NCBI GenBank assembly: GCA_046566145.1
Contig: JBKHXF010000003.1
Span: forward strand, 62,001 to 126,000
Reading direction: 5' to 3'
DNA length: 64,000 nt
Source: JBKHXF01 sp046566145
GTDB lineage: Bacteria > Actinomycetota > Nitriliruptoria > Nitriliruptorales > Nitriliruptoraceae
The translations under genes and the position numbers were made by a program. Under the pieces are notes generated by a model, which saw nothing but the letters and a program-made list of their open reading frames with translations, did not search any database and had not been told where the DNA came from. Positions 40,404 to 48,689 of this stretch are shown piece by piece (the first letter of the stretch is position 1; every line of letters begins with the position of its first letter).

Positions 40404-42944
40404 TCACGGTGCCCGTGACGGCGACCCCGGCAATCTGCACGCCAGCTCGGCGCGGGCCGTGTCGGCCCGGACGCGCGCGAGGTTCCAGCTGCCGAGGTCC
40501 GGTCGCTGGGGCCGCACGCAGGCCACGTTCGCGCCCGAGAGGTCGGGGGCGGGGATGCCGAGCACTCGCCGGGCGTCGGTCTCGGGCAGCTGAGCCACGA
40601 GCACGGGGGTCGCATCGGCGGAGAGCCCCGCCAGATGGTCGAGGTCGAGCGGGGCGACGGGACCGGACCCGGCCGCGTCCGCGACGCGTGCCACGTTCAC
40701 CCGCGCGATGACCGCGTCCGGCCGGACCAGCACGAGGCCGAGGGCGAGGGCGCCGGTCAGCAGCACGACGGCGCGGGGCAACGCGGTCGCGACCCACCGG
40801 GACGCACCGGCGACGACGACCAGCACGAGCACGAGCGCCACCCACAGCAGGGCGGCATAGGCCGCGATGCGGAGGCGGCTGAGCCCGAACGCGCCGACGT
40901 ACGAGGTCAGCCGGGTCACCGACGTGACGAGCACCACGGCGGTCGCCCCGAGCAGCGGGGCGAGGAGTCGGTCCCGGAGCCGTCGGTCCTCCTCTCGTGC
41001 GACCCGGACGACCACTCCGGTGACGCCGAGCGTCAGGACCGTGACGACGAGCAGCTGACCGAACCCGCGTCGGGCGTCCGCCGCGTACGTCAGCCCTGCC
41101 GTGGTCAGGACCCGCCCGTCGCCGCCCAGCAGCGCGTCGGCCTGGACGGCCACGAACGCCCACAGCAGCAGCACGAGGACGACGAGGGGCACGGCCCAGT
41201 CGGAGCGCGGCCGCACCGGCCGGCGCCAGGGGGAGGTGACGACGTCGCCAGCGCGCTGGACGAGCGCGAACGTGGCCACGAGCAGCGCGGCGAGGGTGCC
41301 GAGGAGGCCGCGCAGGACCAGGGTCCCGTCCACCCGGACCTCCGGCAGCACGCGGTCCAGCAGGCGCGCGAACGTGGCGTCCGCGTCACCGAGCAGCCCC
41401 CCGAAGACCACGACCACGGCCACGGTCGCCGCGGCCGGGACGGCGACGCGGGCGAGCGCGATGCCGCGCGCCGACCGCAGTCCCCGGACGAGGGGGACGG
41501 GGGCAGCCGCCGCGAGGAGCGGCCCGACGAGGAGCGCACGGCCGAGCTCCCCGAACGTCCGCGGTGCCCACAGCCCGATCCCGGCCAGGAGCAGAGCGCC
41601 GAGCGTCGCCGGCACGAGGACCCAGATCGCGTCGGTGAGTGCCCACTGGGTCGCGACGAGCAGGGCGAGGAGGCCACATCCCAGCCCGAACGCATCCGGG
41701 GGTCGGTCCAGGGCCGCGAGGCTCGCGGCCCCGCCGATGACGAGAACGACGGCGAAGGCCAGCCCGAGCGGCCCGGCGAGGGGCAGCAGGGCCGCCGGCA
41801 CGGCTGCGACGAGCGCGGCGGTCAGTCCACGCCGGCCGAGACCGGCGATCGGGGTCGGCAGCAGTCCCAGGTCCCCGGCACCGCTCGTCCCCGTGCGCGG
41901 GAGGCCGGCCGAGGAGGGCGCCGGGCCCGCGGGAGCGACGGTCGGCGGGACGGGAGCGACGGGCAGCTCGACCGTGAGACGTGCCCCGGGCTCGTCGGGA
42001 CGGTCGACCCGGACCGAGCCGCCGTGGAGCTCGACGATCCAGCGGGTGATCGACAGGCCGAGGCCCGCCCCCCCGGAGTCCGTCGTGCGACCGGCGTCGG
42101 CGCGGACGAACCGCTCGAAGACCCGGGTGGCATCCGCAGCGGCGATGCCGGGGCCCTGGTCGGAGACGGTGATCCGGACCACCCCGCCGTCCCGGGACGC
42201 GCGCACCGCGACGTCGCTGCCATCGGGTCCGTGACGGAGTGCGTTGTCGAGGAGGTTCACCAGCACCTGCCCGAAGCGGGCCGGGTCGACCTCGAGGGTC
42301 CGCGCCTCCGGGGCGATGTCCACGGTGACGCGTCCCGCCGAGCTGCACGCGTCGACCGCCTCGGCGACCAGTGCGACGAGGTCGGTCGGCGCGACGTCCA
42401 GACGGGTCGCGCCGGCGTCGAGCTGTGACAGGTCGAGGAGCTCCCCGACGAGGCGCGTCAGGCGAGCGGTCTGGGCCTCCAGCGCGGCGAGTCGCGCCGG
42501 GTCGGCCGGCTCCACCCCGTCGACGAGGTTCTCGACCACGGCGGTGAGGGCCGCCAGCGGCGTCCGGAGCTCGTGACTGACGTTGGCAACCAGCTCGCGA
42601 CGCACCCGGTCGGTGTGGGCGACCTCGTCCGCCATGCGGTTGAAGGCGCGGGCGAGCGCGCCGACCTCGTCCAGCGCGCCGTCGTCGACCCGCTCGACCG
42701 GCTGCCCGCTCGCGAGCCGATCCGCCTGCCGAGCCATCTGACGCAGCGGTGCGGTGAGGCCGTCCGCGAGCACGTCCACGGCGACGAGGCCGAGGGCCAG
42801 CGCGGCGACGGCGACGAGCCCGGTCGGCAGGCCGACGCGCGAGCCCGCGAGCACGGTGACGACGGTGACGAGCACCCCACCGCCCAGCAGCGCACCGAGC
42901 TTGAGCTTGATCGCGCCGATCCGGTCCAGTGGGCCGCGCATCAC
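40404..42944 (-). CDS. sensor histidine kinase fused to a large polytopic membrane domain (DUF4153/DUF4173-like)
   Basis: 846 residues. Two N-terminal helices and a HAMP linker (to about 105) lead into a complete kinase: His in NVSHELRTPL near 125, N box NLLDNALRHG near 230, DQGPGIAAAD near 260 and GGAGLGLSI near 290. After a Pro/Ala-rich linker, residues about 370-840 form a second membrane domain with about twelve helices (IALARVAVPAAATVAVVVVFGGLLGDAD, RLTSYVGAFGLSRLRIAAYAALLW), like the DUF4153/DUF4173 family often encoded beside such kinases. Fusing both is unusual. GTG 42944 overlaps the response regulator stop; ATG 42941 is equally possible. Confidence 0.82.
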   Translation of the reverse strand: MMRGPLDRIGAIKLKLGALLGGGVLVTVVTVLAGSRVGLPTGLVAVAALALGLVAVDVLADGLTAPLRQMARQADRLASGQPVERVDDGALDEVGALARAFNRMADEVAHTDRVRRELVANVSHELRTPLAALTAVVENLVDGVEPADPARLAALEAQTARLTRLVGELLDLSQLDAGATRLDVAPTDLVALVAEAVDACSSAGRVTVDIAPEARTLEVDPARFGQVLVNLLDNALRHGPDGSDVAVRASRDGGVVRITVSDQGPGIAAADATRVFERFVRADAGRTTDSGGAGLGLSITRWIVELHGGSVRVDRPDEPGARLTVELPVAPVPPTVAPAGPAPSSAGLPRTGTSGAGDLGLLPTPIAGLGRRGLTAALVAAVPAALLPLAGPLGLAFAVVLVIGGAASLAALDRPPDAFGLGCGLLALLVATQWALTDAIWVLVPATLGALLLAGIGLWAPRTFGELGRALLVGPLLAAAAPVPLVRGLRSARGIALARVAVPAAATVAVVVVFGGLLGDADATFARLLDRVLPEVRVDGTLVLRGLLGTLAALLVATFALVQRAGDVVTSPWRRPVRPRSDWAVPLVVLVLLLWAFVAVQADALLGGDGRVLTTAGLTYAADARRGFGQLLVVTVLTLGVTGVVVRVAREEDRRLRDRLLAPLLGATAVVLVTSVTRLTSYVGAFGLSRLRIAAYAALLWVALVLVLVVVAGASRWVATALPRAVVLLTGALALGLVLVRPDAVIARVNVARVADAAGSGPVAPLDLDHLAGLSADATPVLVAQLPETDARRVLGIPAPDLSGANVACVRPQRPDLGSWNLARVRADTARAELACRLPGSPSRAP

Positions 42945-43648
42945 CCACCACCTTCCGCTGCCGCGTACCCGACACCGACCACGGTCCGCACGATGTCCGG
43001 CCCGAGCTTCCGGCGGAGCTCGCCGACGTGCGTGTCGAGGGTCCGCGACGGGACGTCCTCGGGGAGGCCCCAGACCTCCGCGAGGAGGGTGGCTCTCGGG
43101 ACGACGTCGCCGCCGCGCTCCGCGAGTCGGACCAGCAGGGTGAACTCCGTCGCGGTCAGGTGGACCGGCACCCCACCGCGGGTGACGGTCCTCCGCCCGA
43201 CATCGACGCGCACGTCACCCACGACGTGCACCGACGGCGCGGGGGACCCGGCAGCCCGGGCCACCAGCCGGAGCAGGGCGCGCACCCGGGCGACGAGCTC
43301 GCGCATCCCGATCGGCTTCGCGAGGTGGTCGTCCGCGCCGGCGGCGAGCGCGGCGACGACGTCGGCCTCGGCGGTCCGGGCGGTCAGCAGCAGGACGGGG
43401 ACGTCGCTCCGGGTGCGCAGGCGCCGACAGACCTCCAGACCGTCGATGTCGGGGAGCATCAGGTCGAGCAGCACGAGGTCCGGGGCAGGGTCGCACAGGG
43501 CGAGGCCGTCCGTACCGCGGTACGCGACGTCGACCCGGTAGCCCTCGGCACGCAGGCGCAGCGCCATGGCGTCCGCGAGCGTGCGCTCGTCCTCGACGAC
43601 GACGATCCTCGGGGCGCCCGGGTCCGGGGCGGTGGTGGTCGGGTCCAT
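42941..43648 (-). CDS. OmpR/PhoB-family response regulator
   Basis: 235 residues. Receiver domain: acidic pocket VVVEDERT near 18, phosphoacceptor in LVLLDLMLPDIDGLE near 62, Lys in LAKPIG near 110. The C-terminal winged helix (VDVGRRTVTRGGVPVHLTATEFTLL, then VWGLPEDVPSRTLDTHVGELRRKLG) is intact. It is coupled to the fused kinase gene and is its evident partner. ATG 43648 lies 6 bases after a TAGTGT -10 element (43660-43655), so the transcript may be leaderless. Direct repeats at 43693-43710 suit OmpR-type autoregulation. Confidence 0.92.
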   Translation of the reverse strand: MDPTTTAPDPGAPRIVVVEDERTLADAMALRLRAEGYRVDVAYRGTDGLALCDPAPDLVLLDLMLPDIDGLEVCRRLRTRSDVPVLLLTARTAEADVVAALAAGADDHLAKPIGMRELVARVRALLRLVARAAGSPAPSVHVVGDVRVDVGRRTVTRGGVPVHLTATEFTLLVRLAERGGDVVPRATLLAEVWGLPEDVPSRTLDTHVGELRRKLGPDIVRTVVGVGYAAAEGGG

Positions 43649-43654
43649 GGCCCG

Positions 43655-43660
43655 ACACTA
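43655..43660 (-). promoter_or_regulatory. -10 element TAGTGT for the OmpR-type operon
   Basis: TAGTGT on the reverse strand, 6 bases before ATG 43648, so transcription would start on or within a base or two of the start codon. Confidence 0.45.
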
Positions 43661-43692
43661 CGGCGACGGCCCGCGCTCGTGTCGTCCCTGGT

Positions 43693-43710
43693 GTCAGGGC
43701 TCCGTCAGGG
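43693..43710 (-). promoter_or_regulatory. direct repeat GTCAGGG-4-GTCAGGG, candidate OmpR-type binding site
   Basis: Two identical 7-mers (43693-43699 and 43704-43710) repeat with an 11-bp period, the spacing of PhoB/OmpR-type boxes. They lie about 33 bases upstream of the -10 element of the response regulator gene, the activator position. A third reversed half site CCCTG is at 43686-43690. The half site TCAGGG also occurs in the 18-bp elements near 37360 and 38554. Confidence 0.5.
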
Positions 43711-43928
43711 CTGCGGCCTCCGGCGCCCGTCCGGGCTCGTCGCTCCGGATGGACCGTGCTCCGCGCCGTGCACCCCTCAGCCGCGGGGCGTGCACCTCGA
43801 CGACGGCGCGACACCCCGGCACGGCCGCGAGTCGCGAGCGCGAGGTGGACCGCGCCGCTGTGGACGGGACCCGCGCCGGCGGTGGCACCTCGACCCCCAC
43901 GGGTGGCCCGTCGGGCAGGATGGACCGC

Positions 43929-45020
43929 ATGGACGTGCCCTCCTCCCCCGCCGCGCTGCAGTCGGCCGCGCTCACCTTCCTCCGCCGGTTCGGGCTCGTC
44001 TGCGCCGGCTGGACCACCCTGCTGGCGCTGACCGCGCCGGCGGTGCGCCAACCGACGGTGCTGTGGGTCGGGGTCGCCGCGCTGTGGGCCTGGGCGCTCG
44101 CGTCGCAGGCGGTGCGGCCACCCCGAGCCTGGTTCGCCGGGTGGGTCGCGGCGGCGGTCCTGGCCGAGCTGCTCGGCCCGCTCGCCGGCACCGACGGCTG
44201 GTCGCTCGCCGGCGGGGCCTCGTTCATCGTCCTCTCCGGCGCCGCGCTCTCCGGACGACGCACCAACGTCGTCGCGGTCGTCGCGCTGCTCAGTCTCGTG
44301 GCGCTCGGCCGCGGCGTCGTCGCGCCCGGGTGGAACGTCGGCGGCGGCGTCTCGACGTTGCTCATCTTCGGGTTCGGCGGCCTCGCGCTCGCGTGGCTCG
44401 TCCGCGTCGTCCAGGGGGGGCAGGAGGAGCGGGACCGGCTCGCCGCCGCCGTGGCCGCCGCCGAGACCGACCAGGCCGTCGCCCACGAGCGGGTCGAGGC
44501 GGCGGCGCGGCTGCACGACTCGGTGCTGCAGACGCTGACGGCCATCACCCGCGAGACGGAGTCGCCCGAGGCGCGCCGGCTCGCTGAGCAGGCGTCCACG
44601 GAGCTGCGCTCGTTCCTGCGCCGTGCGCGGGCCGGCGGCCACGACGAGGCGTCGTTCGCGGCGACCCTCGACGCCGCCGTGACCGCCGCGGCCGCCGGCC
44701 GCCAGGTCACCTTCTCCACCGCCGGCGACGCCCCCGTCGACACCCGGACCCGCCTGCTGGTCGACGCGACGGTCGAGGCGGTCCGCAACGCGGTGGCCCA
44801 CACCGACGGGCCCGTGCGCGTCTACGCCGAGTCGACGGCCGACACGGTGACCGTGTGGGTCCGGGACCACGGGTCGGGCTTCGACCTCGACGACGTGCCC
44901 GCCGACCGGCTCGGCGTGCGCGGGTCGATCGTGGGACGGCTCGAGCGCGCCGGCGGCACGGCCACGCTCACCGCCGGCGCCGACGGAGCCGAGTGGGCGC
45001 TGGTCGTGCCGCGCACCTGA
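43929..45020 (+). CDS. NarL-type sensor histidine kinase (HisKA_3), no adjacent regulator
   Basis: 363 residues. Six N-terminal helices (residues about 10-160) form the sensor; the dimerisation helix has the phosphoacceptor His in AARLHDSVLQTLTAI near 195, and the HATPase_c domain shows VEAVRNAVAHT near 285, DHGSGFDL near 318 and a C-terminal VPADRLGVRGSIVGRLERAGG. This kinase class pairs with NarL/LuxR regulators, but the neighbouring regulator (42941-43648) is OmpR-type with its own kinase. The regulator at 36687-37349 is the best candidate partner. ATG 43929 has AGGA 8 bases upstream; ATG 43920 is an alternative. Confidence 0.85.
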   Translation: MDVPSSPAALQSAALTFLRRFGLVCAGWTTLLALTAPAVRQPTVLWVGVAALWAWALASQAVRPPRAWFAGWVAAAVLAELLGPLAGTDGWSLAGGASFIVLSGAALSGRRTNVVAVVALLSLVALGRGVVAPGWNVGGGVSTLLIFGFGGLALAWLVRVVQGGQEERDRLAAAVAAAETDQAVAHERVEAAARLHDSVLQTLTAITRETESPEARRLAEQASTELRSFLRRARAGGHDEASFAATLDAAVTAAAAGRQVTFSTAGDAPVDTRTRLLVDATVEAVRNAVAHTDGPVRVYAESTADTVTVWVRDHGSGFDLDDVPADRLGVRGSIVGRLERAGGTATLTAGADGAEWALVVPRT

Positions 45021-45038
45021 CCCGACGAGCCGCGCCGC

Positions 45039-47207
45039 TCACTCGCCTCGGGTCGCGTCCGGCGGGAAGATCACGGCGAGCACGGTCTGGGGGGCGTGCT
45101 CCAGGAGGTACTCGGTGCCGTGCCCGAGGAACGGGTGCCCCTCGACCGCCCGGGCCTGCACGCTGACCACCAGCAGGTCGGCGTCGCGCTCCTCGGCCGC
45201 GGCGAGGATGGCCTCGGGGGCGACCGTCCCGCTGCGGACCAACCCCTCGGCGCGGGCCCCGAAGCTCGTGGCGCGTTGCAGGGCCTGGTCGACGATGGTC
45301 CCCGCCGCCGCGTCGACCGTCACGGTCGCCGCGCCCCCGGCGCCGGCGCCGTCCCCCGGCTCCCGGTCGCGCCGCGCGACGACGTGGACGAGGTCGAGGT
45401 GCGCGTCGAGTCGCGCCGCGAGCACCGCGCCGACCTCCTCGGCGGCACGACCGTGGCGGATGCCCGTCGCCGGGACGAGCACCCGACGGGTGTCCGCGAT
45501 CCGCGCGCCCGGCGTGCCGTGCCGGACCAGCAGCAACGGCACCGGCGTGTCGGTGATCAGCTCCTTGAGGATGGCGGAGAGCTCGTGTGTCTCGCGGAAC
45601 CCGTCGGTCAGCCCGACCCCGACCATGCCGTAGCCGAGCCGTGCCTCGTTGATGACGGCCGCGGCGGCGTCGGAGGACGTGAGCCGGCGGCGCTCGACCG
45701 CGCGTCCCCCACGGTGTGCCTCGACGACCTCGTCGAGCGCCTGCTCGCAGCCGCACGTCGCCGGGTCGTGCGCGGGGTCGTGCACGGTCAGGACCGTGAT
45801 GGACGCGTCCGGTTGGAGGAGGTGGTCGAGCGCGTCCGCGGCGAGGCGCGAGTTCTCGCCGCCCCGCGTGGGCAGCAGCGCCCTCGAGGTCGAGGCGATG
45901 ACGCTGCTGCCGAGGACCTCCTCGCGGGCGAGCCGACCGGCCTCCTCGCCACCGGGCGACACGTGACGCAGCGAGCGGCGCAGCAGCGGCGGTGCGAGCA
46001 GCGACGTGACCATCGCCATGAGGACGATCAGGGTGTACGCGTCCTGGCTGAACACACCGATGCTGAAGGCGATGGTCGCGAGCACGATCTCCATCGCGCC
46101 ACGTGCGTTCAGGCCGATCCCGAGGGCGACGCCCTCGTCGTGGCTCATCCGGCTGGCGCGGGCGCCGGCGTAGCTGCCGGCGAGCTTGCCCACGGTCGCG
46201 ACGGCGATGATGGCCGTCCCCCACAGCAGGCCCTGGGCGTTCGCGACGGCACCGAGGTCGACGTAGATGCCGGCGGTGGCGAAGAAGATCGGGGCGAAGA
46301 CCGCCGCGCTCATGAGCTCCACGGTCCGGCGGACCTCGGGCAGCTGGTACGGGGACCGCCCGAGCACGATGCCGGCGACGAACGCGCCGAGGACCGCCTC
46401 GACCCCGATGGCCTGCGTGACGACGGCGGCGACCAGCACGACGCAGAGGCTCACCGTGACCGGGCCCGTGAGGCCGGTGCTCGCGAGCCGGGCGGCTCGC
46501 AGCGCCCGGTCGGTCAGGCGCTGCCCGAGGGTGAACGCGAAGGCGAAGAACGCGAGGATCGCGAGGACCGTCGCGACGCTGGAGCCGATGGCGAGGGACC
46601 CGGAGGTCACGATGCCGACGAGGGTGCCGAGGAGGATCCAGCCGATGAGGTCGTTGACCATCGCGGCCGCGACGGTGACCTGGCCGAGGTCGCGGCGCAT
46701 GAGGTCGAGCTCGGTCAGGATCCGCGCCACGACGGGCAGCGCCGAGATCGACATGGCGACGGCGATGAACGCCGCGAACGTGAACCGGGTCGCCGCGTCG
46801 CCGAGGAACGGCCCGGCCGGCATCACCCAGCCGATGGCGAGGCCGAGCGCCATCGGGACGACGAGGCTGCCGACGGAGACGGCGGCCGCCTTGCGCCCGA
46901 GGCGGCGCAGCAGCCCGAGGTCGGTCTCGAAGCCCGTCTCGGCGAGCAGGAGCGCGACCCCGACCCACGCGACGGCGAGGATGGGGGCGCTGGTGAGCTC
47001 GGTGCCGGGGAAGACCCAGGCCGCCTGTTCGGGCAGCACCCGACCGAACACGGACGGCCCGATGAGGAGGCCGGCGCCGAGCTCACCGACGACCGACGGC
47101 TGGCCGGCACGTCGGAACAGGTAGCCGAGCCCCCGGGCCACCACGAGGAGCAGGGCGAACTGCGCCCAGAAGACGAGCAGGTCGTGTTCACCCAGCGGCA
47201 GGAGCAC
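45039..47207 (-). CDS. CPA2-type cation:proton antiporter fused to universal-stress domains
   Basis: 722 residues. Residues about 1-420 are a Na+/H+ exchanger-like membrane domain with twelve or so helices (VVGELGAGLLIGPSVFG, SISALPVVARIL, MVNDLIGWILLG with the ND pair expected in the core, LGAFVAGIVLG, GLNARGAMEIVLATIA). The cytoplasmic C-terminal 270 residues contain two universal-stress-protein-like units rather than an RCK domain. It probably exchanges K+ or Na+ for protons. GTG 47231 is in frame but directly abuts a TAGACT -10 element (47238-47233), so GTG 47207, with AGGGA 4 bases before it, is preferred. Confidence 0.85.
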   Translation of the reverse strand: MLLPLGEHDLLVFWAQFALLLVVARGLGYLFRRAGQPSVVGELGAGLLIGPSVFGRVLPEQAAWVFPGTELTSAPILAVAWVGVALLLAETGFETDLGLLRRLGRKAAAVSVGSLVVPMALGLAIGWVMPAGPFLGDAATRFTFAAFIAVAMSISALPVVARILTELDLMRRDLGQVTVAAAMVNDLIGWILLGTLVGIVTSGSLAIGSSVATVLAILAFFAFAFTLGQRLTDRALRAARLASTGLTGPVTVSLCVVLVAAVVTQAIGVEAVLGAFVAGIVLGRSPYQLPEVRRTVELMSAAVFAPIFFATAGIYVDLGAVANAQGLLWGTAIIAVATVGKLAGSYAGARASRMSHDEGVALGIGLNARGAMEIVLATIAFSIGVFSQDAYTLIVLMAMVTSLLAPPLLRRSLRHVSPGGEEAGRLAREEVLGSSVIASTSRALLPTRGGENSRLAADALDHLLQPDASITVLTVHDPAHDPATCGCEQALDEVVEAHRGGRAVERRRLTSSDAAAAVINEARLGYGMVGVGLTDGFRETHELSAILKELITDTPVPLLLVRHGTPGARIADTRRVLVPATGIRHGRAAEEVGAVLAARLDAHLDLVHVVARRDREPGDGAGAGGAATVTVDAAAGTIVDQALQRATSFGARAEGLVRSGTVAPEAILAAAEERDADLLVVSVQARAVEGHPFLGHGTEYLLEHAPQTVLAVIFPPDATRGE

Positions 47208-47246
47208 GGGATCCCTGTGGTCGCGGACCACGAGTCTAGGGAGGCG

Positions 47247-47268
47247 GCGCCGCCGGCGCGCCGCCGGC
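47247..47268. repeat. tandem 11-mer GCGCCGCCGGC x2
   Basis: Two exact head-to-tail copies (47247-47257, 47258-47268) in the short gap between the YbaK-like gene and the antiporter gene, upstream of the antiporter -10 element. Probably simple-sequence expansion of GC-rich DNA, though it could form a hairpin. Confidence 0.4.
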
Positions 47269-47295
47269 GCCCCGCCGACCGGCCGGCACGGCGGG

Positions 47296-47781
47296 TCACA
47301 CGGACGTGACGTCGACCACCTCGGCGCCGGCGGCCGCGACCAGGTCGGCGGTCCGGCCGACGATGTTGACGCCCCGCTCCCCCGACCCGAGCGCGATCGT
47401 CTCGATGTCGGTCAGCGCGGCGTCGGCCAGGACGGGCCAGTCGCCGGCGGCGCCGAACGGGGTGATCGACCCGACGACGTAGCCGGTGAGGCGCTCGGCC
47501 TCGTCCCTCTCGGGCAGCGAGAGCCGGCGGACACCGAGGTGCGCCCGCAGCTTGGCCCAGTCGATGCGTCGGCTCCCCGGGACGAGCACCAGCACGACGT
47601 CGTCGTCGCCCCGGCGCACGACGATGGTCTTGACCATGTGGTCGGGCGGGATGCCGAGCTTCGCGGCGTGCTCCTCGAGGCTCGAGGACGGCCCCGGCGC
47701 GACGACGCGGTGCGCCACGCCGGCGGCGGTGAGGGCGACGGACCCGGGTGGCGGGGTCGCGGGCGCGAGGTCGTCGGTCAC
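47296..47781 (-). CDS. YbaK/EbsC (ProX-type) aminoacyl-tRNA deacylase
   Basis: 161 residues, the full YbaK fold. The conserved Lys in HMVKTIVVRRGD near 50 and the GSITPFGAAGD segment near 105 (catalytic Gly/Ser loop) are present. These stand-alone editing proteins hydrolyse mischarged tRNA such as Cys-tRNA(Pro) or Ala-tRNA(Pro). The GTG has GGAGA upstream. A -10-like TAGCGT lies at 47812-47807, back to back with TACGGT for the divergent gene. Confidence 0.88.
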   Translation of the reverse strand: MTDDLAPATPPPGSVALTAAGVAHRVVAPGPSSSLEEHAAKLGIPPDHMVKTIVVRRGDDDVVLVLVPGSRRIDWAKLRAHLGVRRLSLPERDEAERLTGYVVGSITPFGAAGDWPVLADAALTDIETIALGSGERGVNIVGRTADLVAAAGAEVVDVTSV

Positions 47782-47806
47782 GGTGGTCTCCGGCTCGGTG
47801 TCGCGG

Positions 47807-47826
47807 ACGCTACCCGTGGCTACGGT
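47807..47826. promoter_or_regulatory. back-to-back -10 elements for the YbaK-like and DUF4097-like genes
   Basis: TAGCGT on the reverse strand (47812-47807) and TACGGT on the forward strand (47821-47826) are separated by 8 bases, giving divergent transcripts from a compact promoter. Confidence 0.4.
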
Positions 47827-47875
47827 CCCGCCTGCCCGCCCGGACCGCCGGGCCCCGCACCCGGGAGCACCGTCC

Positions 47876-48625
47876 GTGGAGTCCACCGCCAGCAGGGTCG
47901 TGGCCGTCGTCGCGATCCTCCTGGGCGTGCTGCTGGTCGCGGCCCCCGTGTTCGTCGACCCGCTCTTCGCGACCGAGACGCTGGAGACGCTCACGCCCGA
48001 GGGCCTCGACGAGGTGGTCCGCATCGACGCCCGCAACGTGAACGGCGCCGTGCGCATCAGCCGGGGACCCCGTGTGGTCGGGTCGGCGATGCTCGACGTG
48101 TACGCACGGTTCGCGCTGCGTGCCCCCACCCCGGTCGTCGAGGTCGAGGACGGTGTCCTGACGCTGCGGGACGGCTGTCCCGAGGGGTTCATCGGCTCGT
48201 GCCAGGTCGACTTCCTGGTGCTCACCCCGGCCGACGCCGAGGTCGAGGTGACCACCACGAACGGCGAGGTGCGCGTGGGGGGCGGGACCGCCCCGGTGAC
48301 GGTCCGGACCGTCAACGGGGACGTCGGGGTCTCGCCCGCCGGGGTGGCCGTCGTCGACGTCGAGATGGTGAACGGCTCCTTCGAGGGCCGGTGGGACACC
48401 GACGCGGGGCCGACCCGGGTCGAGACCGTCAACGGCGGCATCACCCTGCGGCTGCCGGGCGGCCCCTACGACGTCGCGGCCCGCACCACCAACGGTCCCG
48501 TGGACGTCCAGGTGCCGACCGACCCGTCCGGCCCCCGCCTCGAGCTCACGACCACCAACGGGCCCATCACCGCGGTGACCGTGGCACCGGTGCGCGGCGG
48601 GGACCCGGACGCCGCCGGCGGCTGA
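47876..48625 (+). CDS. membrane-anchored DUF4097-like beta-repeat protein
   Basis: 249 residues. One N-terminal helix (residues about 8-28), then an extracytoplasmic domain with seven Asn-Gly turns spaced through the chain: NVNGAV, TTNGEV, TVNGDV, MVNGSF, TVNGGI, TTNGPV and TTNGPI. These turns belong to the right-handed beta-roll/DUF4097 adhesin-like fold. Function is unknown; relatives often sit beside two-component or membrane-stress genes. GTG 47876 has GGGAG 9 bases upstream; TACGGT at 47821 is its -10 candidate. Confidence 0.75.
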   Translation: MESTASRVVAVVAILLGVLLVAAPVFVDPLFATETLETLTPEGLDEVVRIDARNVNGAVRISRGPRVVGSAMLDVYARFALRAPTPVVEVEDGVLTLRDGCPEGFIGSCQVDFLVLTPADAEVEVTTTNGEVRVGGGTAPVTVRTVNGDVGVSPAGVAVVDVEMVNGSFEGRWDTDAGPTRVETVNGGITLRLPGGPYDVAARTTNGPVDVQVPTDPSGPRLELTTTNGPITAVTVAPVRGGDPDAAGG

Positions 48626-48689
48626 GCCGCGGCGCCGGCGGCGCGTCACTACGGTGGCCGGTCCGCCGCCACCGTCCGCAGGAGCCAGC

